A stretch of 64,000 bases of DNA from Saxidomus purpurata (taxonomy: Eukaryota; Mollusca; Bivalvia; Venerida; Veneridae). The stretch is from the NCBI GenBank assembly GCA_022818135.1, contig JAFMSR010000007.1:24555846-24619845 (forward strand), written 5' to 3'. The position numbers and the translations under genes were made by a program. The notes below the pieces were generated by a model that was not told where the DNA came from, did not search any database, and saw only the letters and a list, made by a program, of their open reading frames with translations. This document shows, piece after piece, positions 37,551-47,700 of the stretch. How positions within the stretch are numbered: position 1 is the stretch's first letter; each line of letters opens with the position of its first letter.

Positions 37551-38192
37551 ATTTAGGAATAATAAGGAAGTTATAATTTCCCTGCCAGCTTCGCCGCCAT
37601 GGCATACTGGTCAGTTAACCAATCCGATTGTTACACTGTGTTCATTTTGTAATAAGGTAAAAGGTGAAGACTGAGTCTTTACCATAGACTCATATGTTTA
37701 TGATTATTTCAACCGGAACAAAACAATTTTAACCACATAGAAAATTTAGCCTAAAATAAAGTCAGTTCTATGATTATAAGCTAATGGTAGGCATTCAGTG
37801 ATTCAACTTCTTTCATTTTTCTTCTTGAATTTTGTACATTTTGCTAGCTTAGGCATCACTTTTCCTGGATATAAATAATTTTATCAGGACCTTGTTGTGT
37901 TTCTTATTTTCATTTCTATCTAGTAACCAGTAGTCAGATAAGTTTATTACAAATAAAAAAACCCTTTACTGAAAGACAAAATGAGGCTTGAAAGGTTTGA
38001 TGCTGTTTTTCTATATTTTCCTCTTATCCTGTTCAGCAAGGATACACATTCATAGAATTTGCATGTTTTACCTTATTTTACATAAAACAAACACATGACC
38101 ATCACATAGTGTACATGTTGACCTAAGAGAAATGATATGTAAACTACATGTATAGATGTGTTTGATTTATCCTTTTACCATGTTTACTGCAG
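37551..38192. other. Region upstream of the first recognised APC7 exon
   Basis: Expected to hold, or to adjoin an intron leading to, the first APC7 coding exon (about 20 N-terminal residues in the human protein). No convincing exon was found by eye. It ends with a 3' splice site TTTACTGCAG at 38183-38192. Confidence 0.4.
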
Positions 38193-41100
38193 GCATGTAT
38201 TGTGATGTCATTGTGCGAAAGCAATACATACACAGAACTTCTAACATTGACTCAGAAGTACCAGTGTATGGTGTATTATGGTAATGCATTGTTTCATCTT
38301 GGGGAGTATACAAAAGCAGAGGTAAGAATACATACATGTAACTTACATAATGATATTGTTACATTATAATGATTTCTTTGATACGAAGTTTTAAAAATGT
38401 GCAACATCTCAACTATTCAATTTTGCAAGAGTTATGAAATATGATATTTTTATGCCCCCGAAGGGTGGCATATTAAAATCGCACCGTCTGTCCGTCCGTC
38501 TGTCCGTCCGTTGCGTCCCCACTTACAAATTCGTGTCCGGACTGTAACTTTGTCATGCATTGAAGGATTTTAAAATAACTTGGCACACATGTCTAGCACA
38601 TCAAGACGACGTGTCGCGTGCAAGACCCACATCCCTACCTCAAAGGTGAAGGTCACACTTGGAGTATGAAGGTTATGGAATCCTCTGTATATGCACACGT
38701 TCGTGTCCGGACTGTAACTTTGTCATGCATTGAAGGATTTTAAAATAACTAGGTACACATGTCTAGCACATCAAGCAACGACGTGTCGCGTCCAAGGCCC
38801 ACGTCCCTAGCTCAAAGGTCAAGGTCATACTTAGAGTTTGAAGGTAATGGATTCCTCCATATAAGCATATATGCACACATTCGTGTCCGGACTGTAACTT
38901 TGTCATGCATTGAAGGATTTTAAAATAACTTGGCACAAATGTCTAGCACATCAAGACGACGTGTCGCGTGCAAGACCCACGTCCCTAGCTCAAAGGTCAA
39001 GGTCATACTTAGAGTTTGAAGGTAATGGATTCCTCTATATAAGCATATATGCACACATTCGTGTCCGGACTGTAACTTTGTCATGCCTTGAAGGATTTTA
39101 AAATAACTTGGCACAAATGTCTAGCACATCAAGACGACGTGTCGCGTGCAAGACCCACGTCCCTAGCTCAAAGGTCAAGGTCATACTTAGAGTTTGAAGG
39201 TAATGGATTCCTCTATATAAGCATATATGCACACATTCGTGTCCGGACTGTAACTTTGTCATGCCTTGAAGGATTTTAAAATAATTTGGCACAAATGTCT
39301 AGCACATCAAGACGACGTGTCGCGTGCATGACCCACATCCCTACCACAAAGGTCAAGGTCACACTTAGAGTTTATAGGTAATGGAATCCTGTATATATGC
39401 ATACATTTGTGTCCGGACTATAACTTTATTATGCTTTGAAGGATTTTAAAATAACTGTGCACAAATGTCTAGCACATCAAGCGGATGTGTCGCGTGCAAG
39501 ACCCAAGTCCCTATCTCAAAGGTCAAGGTCACACTTAGTGTTTAAAGTAATGGAATACTGTATGCATGATTACTCTGTCATGCATGGAAGGATTTTAAAA
39601 TTACATAGCACATTTATTGAGCACATGGAGAGGACACAGACTGTGAGGCACCTCTTTCGGGGGCATTCGTCACTTGGGAGGGACAGCTCTTGTTCATCAT
39701 GTATCAAAAAAGATTTCAAGTTTAGCTTTGGAATTGCAAAATGTGTTTAATCAGCAATATATCTGCATATACTATGCAAGATCTACAGTATATATTCACA
39801 ATTTATTAAAGTCTCAAATGTGATATACACATATTTTTATTTATATCAGGACATTTACAAGAGGGCATTGTTGTTACGAAAGGCTATACACAAGGCCAAG
39901 GGAAAGCCAAATGTACCTGCTACACAAACAAACGTAAGCTGCAGTGTTTGTGTTAACTGTTTGTTTGTGACAAGGGAAACTGTTCTAAAAACAGTGTAGA
40001 TCATGATCAGCTCACTCAACCATCAGCACTATTCACTTCTAAGTCAGTTAATAATCAGTCGGCACTCCTGTGAACAGGTAATGGTTCAGTCCAAAGTAGG
40101 TCTATCCAAATTGAAAGCTGGATGTGCCCATTTTAAAAGTTAGCAGGTTCAGGTAAATTGCCTAATAACTAAAAGATTCTACAATTCACTTTGAAAATGA
40201 TTTGATTTAAGTAAAAGATTTTTGAAAACTGAAGTTGGTACATTTGTAAGTACTTTCTTGGATATTTTTTTATGCTGAAAAAATCGTTTAATTAAAGTGA
40301 CATTATGCAATGCACATTTTTTTAAAGTAAAATTCCAGCTGAAATAGGTGTTTGTGAAAAGGGTAGAGGAAATAATAACTTTTAACCCAATACAACAAAC
40401 TTTTCCTGCTACCAGTATGAAATAATAACTTTCCAAATATTACTTTTCCTATTTTGACTGGGAGAGTCAATTTAAGAAATGAACAAATGCATGCAGGAGT
40501 AGCTTCCCTTCCACTGCCGAGCAACACTAATAACACAAGGGAGATCACTGCCAAGGAAGGAATTATCATTTCATTTGTCCATTTTTTTAATTTCTAAAGC
40601 ACCAACTTCAAATATTAATGCGGCATTATCATTAGTTTAACACATTTAAATGCACAGCAACTGAAAATTGCTTTTATAAAACTGTCACCAAAAATACACT
40701 ATGTGCAGTAAGATGAGCATAATGTCACTTTAATCATTACTTTGCTGGTGGCACATGATGATTACTTTGCAGTCAGTGCAGATCATGATCAGTTTGCACA
40801 TCCAAGCAGTCAGATGATGGTTGCTCGGTCAGAAAATTTTCAATGAGCACCCATTTAAAAAACTTATAGTACTATCCAAATTAAAAGATGTACAAGTCCA
40901 TTTTGGGAGGCATCAGGGGCAGGTTAACAAATCTTGTGTCATATCACACTTCTGAATTACCACCCAGAATTTTATTGTAGGATGAGTTATTTCAAGGTAT
41001 AGATTTTGCAGACTGATAATATATCTTTTATCTTATCATATGTTATGTTATCTTATCATATGTTATCTTTATCTTATCTTATCTAACAGGAGACAACATC

Positions 41101-44100
41101 AGATGTTGAGGTGAAGTATAAGATATACCAGTGCCTGCTTCATGGCAAACAATACAAGGAGGCCATGTCTGTTGTAAGTATAAACTTTCATCTGCTGTGC
41201 CAAAGTCAACACTTTGATTGTATGGTCAGAATGTATCTGGATTAACCTCTGTATTTGTAGTTTATTATAATCATAATGTTATCACTCTTCAGTAATATAA
41301 TTATAACAGTGATATTTCCACAACAATGACATCTGTGACAGAAATATTTTGCTATGTTTTATAAAAAAAAATTAACATTTGTAAATATTTTTGTACCCAA
41401 CCATGGTCTAGTGGGTAATGTCACCGACTTGAAATCACTCATTGATGTAGGGTCACAGACTCACAGGTTCAAGCCCAATGTGGACCATGTCTCTTTATGC
41501 CAAAAGTTGGCATTTTTTATACAGAGGATAGGGGTTTACAACTTGTGAATCTCCTTCAAAGTAGCAATGATGAGGTAAATAATCCACTTGTCAATAACTT
41601 AAATACTGTTAAAGTAATTAAATGCCATAAAAAACAAGAAGAAGAAAAAAAAAACATTTGCAATATTTTGTTTTGTTTAAAATTTGTTTAGCTGGAAGGT
41701 ATCAGTACAAAACAGAGAACAGCTAAAGTGAACCTAGCATTGGCCAAGCTTTACATCAGATCTGGAATGGACAGGTCAGCGATCACCAGCTACAAGGAAG
41801 TGCTAAGGTACCTTAAATTTAGCACACTCAACAGAATTTATTTAGTAAACTAATACAGTAAAACCCCTTTAATAAGACCACCATTTGGACTTTCTGGAAC
41901 TGGTCTTATTAGCGGGGTGGTCTCAGTATTGAGTTTGGTCTTTTTGTACTGAATAGTAATTATTTTGTTATAGCAAGATCATTATGTACATGTAGCAATT
42001 GGTCTTTATAAATTATAGACAGAAAATGATCTGTATAAAGTCATGTACTTCTCATGAATAAAATTTATGGCATTTTTCATTAAATAAAACAATTTCTGAC
42101 CTGCACTTCAAACAAAAAAAAAGTTTGTCATATACTGGAATATGTTGCTTTCAACATTAATTCAGTATGTCATTTATTCCTTAACACTTCAAAACTAAAA
42201 GTTTCTGATCACCACTTAAAGCATAACAAGAGTTGACTGTATGCTTGAACATTAAATTTTCACCGACTGTCTTTCTATCTCACCTGTCATCAGACAGATC
42301 ACACTAGGTTTTGCTGATGCAATTAAATTTCTAACAGTTTCCCCAACCGATTAGCACATCAAATGTATTAAATAAATCAAAGACAATTAATTATCAAACA
42401 CTTCCGTGTTTGTTTCACACGATCCTTGACCTTGTTTATGTCTGTCATTAAGATGTAAACAATACACATGAAATTGAGGTGAGAAAATGCCCGCGGTCGC
42501 ATTATAGGATTAAAATAGCACTTGATTAATGAAAAGGGACTGTATTTAGTGGTCGTATTACGGAATAACGGGGTGGTCGTATTTTGGGAGTTAACGACCA
42601 ATAAGATACATAGAGAAAAATTCCGTTCTGAAAAATATTGGTCTCATTAGCGGGGTGGTCTCGAAATCGGGGTGGTCGCAAATAGGGTTTTTACTGTAAC
42701 AGGTGTTCATAACATGCTGAATGTAAAAAATATGTTACCGTGTGTTTTGGTCACTCAGCACTCAGCAGTGTTTCTGCTTTGAATGTGAAAACAATTCTGA
42801 TCATTGGGGGAAAAGGTTTTCTTGCATACCAGATCGGGATATCTGCAGTTTTACAGGTGCTGGAAATTCTTATCTTACACCCCAAGGTGTAATGACTTAA
42901 TGACGTCAGAATGAACAACTTTTATGAATTGATGCATAATTCATACATTACTACAAGAAAATAGCCTGTAAATGTAAGTCATAAGTTTAATTTATTCCTG
43001 CTGCTATTAGTAGAACATGGTATGCAAGAAAAAAATCTATTACTGGTTGCACATGCAGATGAGAATATCTGGCTCTTGGGTAACGGTTTTGGCAGTAACT
43101 TGTCAGTGCCTCTTTACTGCCAAGCACAGTTACCCTCAAGCCACATATTCCCATCTGCACGTGTAACCAGTGAAAGATTCTTATATACCATCAAGTTGGA
43201 GATCAAGAAAGTATATGCTTCTAGGACAAATAATAACTGTTGCAGTTAAAATAGAGTGAAAATGCACATTTTTAGTTTATATTGATATTTTTTCAGAGAA
43301 TGCCCTCTTGCTTTAGAAGCTATCAATGGTTTGATGTCACTAGGTTTGAAGGGCTCTGATGTACACAGTCTGGTATTGAATGGTCTACCAAGTGGAGCTT
43401 CTTGTGACTGGTTTGTATTGACATGTGGGCTGTGTGAAAATAACCAGTCGTAATTTGACTGATTGAGGTATAAGGGGGGGGGGGGGGGCTATTGCAGTCA
43501 CCTTGCCTTGTTGCAACTTGGTTAAAGTTGATCACGAAAACTTACATCACACACATATCTCATTAGTCAAGATTTTTGGATTTAAACCTCTCTGAAGTGA
43601 TCATGTGAATAGTGATAAAAGTAGTATGTTAGGTAACTCTGGTCTGAAGTAAGTTTTTAAAAAAACAGCCTTTGTTTAACTTGGAAATTTTAGTTTTAAG
43701 TTTTGCACGCAATTTAAATTTTGGTGTAAGTCATAAAAGGTCACATATATGTTCCTCTTTGAGGTCATGCATATCTTACATTTTACTGTTAATAAGTTAC
43801 GGTAACACAGTGGATTTAAGTTCACTAATGCCTTGATATCTCGTTATTTCTAGGTTGACACAGTGGATTCGAGGTCACTCACATGTCACCTCTCAGGATT
43901 ACGTTAATGCAGTATTTGTTTTCCGCACAGACAATCAGACTAGTTTAAAAGACAATGTTTATTTGATGACCAGTATAGCCCGGGCACTGTTTCTAGATGG
44001 GCACTACACACAGGCTCTGATGGCTTTCAAAAGGGTACAAACATATTATGAAATATCACTTACTTAACATGTTGAATAGCCTAAAATAAAAGTGTTCATA

Positions 44101-44671
44101 CTGATTAATTAATTCTCAGTTGTGAAACAAATCCTTACGGCTAGGACTGATTACTCTCGGGACTCTTTCCAGATGAAATCAACCTTGAAGAGAGAGAGAC
44201 TCAGAGAGAGGCAATGTGCAATTATTTGTATCTTGCCTATGGACCCCACCACCATGATTGGGGATCGAAACCAGGACCCTCGGATCCTGAGGTGAATGTT
44301 CTACCAGTATGCAGTGATGCCAGAATGTTTGGGGCCTGGTTTGTGAAAACCCATGTTTTATGTATATAGTCAATGTGGAGAGATGTGATATCATTGTGAA
44401 ATTATAGTAGAACTACAAGTACTCCAGTTTTACAAGGGTTGCCTGTTATACATAAGTGTAGATCAAGGATCCAGATCAGTCTGTACAAATGTGACGGCAA
44501 ATTGTGAGTCTGTAATGGTCACACAGACGTAATACTGGTTTTACAACAGCGATCATTCTGCCAGTAAATCCATTACCGGTACTCTGTATATAGGTAAATT
44601 TACAGTGTTCCACAGCCCCCCCCCCCCCCCCCCCCCCCCGAAAGCTAAACAAAAAAAAAAATGTATAATTA

Positions 44672-44718
<47 letters not shown>

Positions 44719-47700
44719 TCATGTGCAACTTGAACCGTCGAAGACATTACGTCTGATTTAAAGTGTTCCTCAGAACGCTTTTTTGTCATGTGCAACTTGA
44801 ACCGTAAAGGTCTGAATTTAAAGAAATGTTCCTTACATGTCATTACTATCGGATGTTTTGGTACTGCAGGCTCAAGCTGTTGACCCGTTACATCTGACTC
44901 ACATGGATATGTATTCTTACCTATTGTACAAGGAGAAAAAATCGTTGGATCTACAGAGGTAGAAATATTTGTTATTTACATCTATGTTTCATAGCCCTAC
45001 TGTTACTAAACTATGTTTTTAAAGACAAAAACATAAAAGTTCAATTAGATTGATTCCTATATTAAAAGAAACCAGAGTTTCTTTTTATTTGTTTCAAAGA
45101 AAATGAAATTAATTTTATTGAACGTATGCTCTTCCTGAACCAGTCTGTTTTTGGTGATTGCAGATATACAAACACTATTTTGAAATGGTTGATACACAAA
45201 TATAGATATGTCTGGAAGAGAGTGTAGAAATAATCCTGCTCCACATGAGTAGGAGGAAAGAACATTACTGCAAATATTAAAAAATATAGAAGCCAGAGAA
45301 TACAGTATGTGTCATTATATTGCCAATGTTTTTCCTTGTAGACTGGCTAACCAATTGATGATGGCAACAGAGAGTGCTCCAGAGCCTTGGGTTGCTACAG
45401 GATACCTGTCATTGTTAAATAAAAAGTTTGTCAAGGCTGTTTACTTTGCTCAGAAGGTAAAACATGTTCCAAATATTAAAGTAATGAACGTCAACACTTA
45501 GTTGAGTAGTGGCTTTAGTAGTGGTGAAGGGGTAAAACTGGTGTAGAAACATCAATCAACCTATTGCAAGTTTTTTTTTATCTGCACAAAAAACCCATAT
45601 AAGTCAGTGATGTTTAATCACACAGGAATAGGTACTTGTGTATTTGATCCACAATTTAACTGGAAATGAATCTGTTTTCTCATATTCTCATACGGAAACC
45701 CTAGGGAAGAGTAGGCTGTTGCATTAATTGTGTTTACTTTTACATGTCATTTAATCAATTGCAGATTTCAGGATGAGATTGTAACAGAAATTAATAATGA
45801 CAAATGTTTAAAATGACAATTCACCATTGATAAATGTCTCACATGTTTGTATGCTACATGTACTGATGTAAAAAGTATTTTACTAGGCCAGCAATATAGA
45901 TTCAGCAAATGTGGAAGCATTACTCCTGAAGGCTACTGCTCTCTTAGAACTGAAGAAAACACATGAGGCTATCATGCATTACCAAGCAGCTATGAGATGG
46001 GCTCCCCATAGATTTGAAGCATACAAAGGTTTGTTTATTTCATGCAATTTGTAAGATGAGGTTTGTGGTTAATACTAACCTTGCTAGATTAGATGGACTT
46101 GTCCATTGTTCAATTTGTACAGGTCCATTTATTGTTCAAAGGTGGCATAACTGACCAGCTTACAGTGCAGATCATGATCACTCTGCACAGATCTGTCCTG
46201 GTTGCTAAGGCAGAAGGTTATCAGTGTATACACAAATATCATTAATAGTATTTATCTTATTGTTAGTCATGAAATAAATACTTATTGTGCATTTTTCTAG
46301 CTTTTCAAGAAAATCAGAATTGGAATAATGTATGAAACTTTTTTTGTAAAATTTCAAATAGTTTAACTGGTTGTGATTGTGGTGCAGAATCTTGTAATTT
46401 TTTAATGTTAGTCTAAAAATTTAAAAAGTGTCTGTGTTCAGCTTTTTTAGTACAACAGGAGATTAATGTGTTACTTGATAAAAGAAAAAAAGACATATGT
46501 TGTTTTAAAATTACTTAAAAAATAATAATGATAATAACTGTAGTTCAAATAATTGAAAAAGGTTTATAGCATAAGTTGTCTAACAGAGTGGTTAAACTGC
46601 TTGTCACTGAACTTATAAATTGAGTAGAGATTTTAAGAAGAGTTGAGTCATGAAAATCTGTAAATGAGAAGGGATAGAGAGGGAGAGAGAGAATCATAAA
46701 AAGATAGGCTTAAAGTAGACTTTAACTGATTTTTAATAAATGGGAGATAACTTTGCATAAACTGGGTAACTCACCGGATGCCAAAATTTTGCAAAATTGC
46801 TACTGCATGAACTGTTAGCAATCTCATAAATCATAATTCATAAATGTTGAATCATCTGAAATGATTTGTCTTAACAATGTCTGTAATTAGCAACATCTGC
46901 ATGAGAAAACAGCTAGAATATAAATCTTGCACACAAACAAAAATTTACAGTAACAGTAGAGATGATGGTTGTAAACATTTAGACAATTTCATTGAATGTT
47001 CGTATCACAAAATATTGTTTACCTCTTCTGTTTGACTTCAGGTTTGACAGACTGCTATGTGTCCTCAAACAGAGTGAGAGAGGCTCTAGGATGGGCAGGT
47101 CGGGCACTGAAAACTATAGGTGGAAATGTTAGAACTTTGTCTGTAAGAATTTACCTAATTTTGCTTATTTTGCTGCCTCCCCAGTCATTTTTAATGTCAA
47201 AAAAAATGTGCCAAATTCTGTGGAGAAACTTAAGTCATTCTGTAGCTGTTTATTGTCCACTTTCCACCGGGTATATTGCATCTGCCCAATGATATCACAT
47301 GTAACATTCTGCAGGTATGTAATGTTATTTTCATGTGGTTGATAAAAAAGAGTTCCGTTCCATGCAATCGGATGCTTAAAAGACATAAAACTCTCTCTAG
47401 GTCATCAAGGCCTCTTTTTGGCATGTAAATGTCACCTCAAAAGCTCCATATTATAAAATAACATTGATATAGCTGAAGAAATTTTGACCATTTCAGCCGG
47501 CATTTCTCTTACTAGTATTTACCATTTAAATGACTGTTTTTGCACAAAGGAGCAAACAGACCTTAAAATCTCATTGCATGCCCTAGGAGCTGTCAGAATG
47601 ATACCCAGTCTGTTTTCTTGTTATTTGTATTTTCAAGGTTTCCAGAAAATCTCCCTTTATGAATGTATTAATGTACAATGTAGCCTTACTTTCTTTGTTT

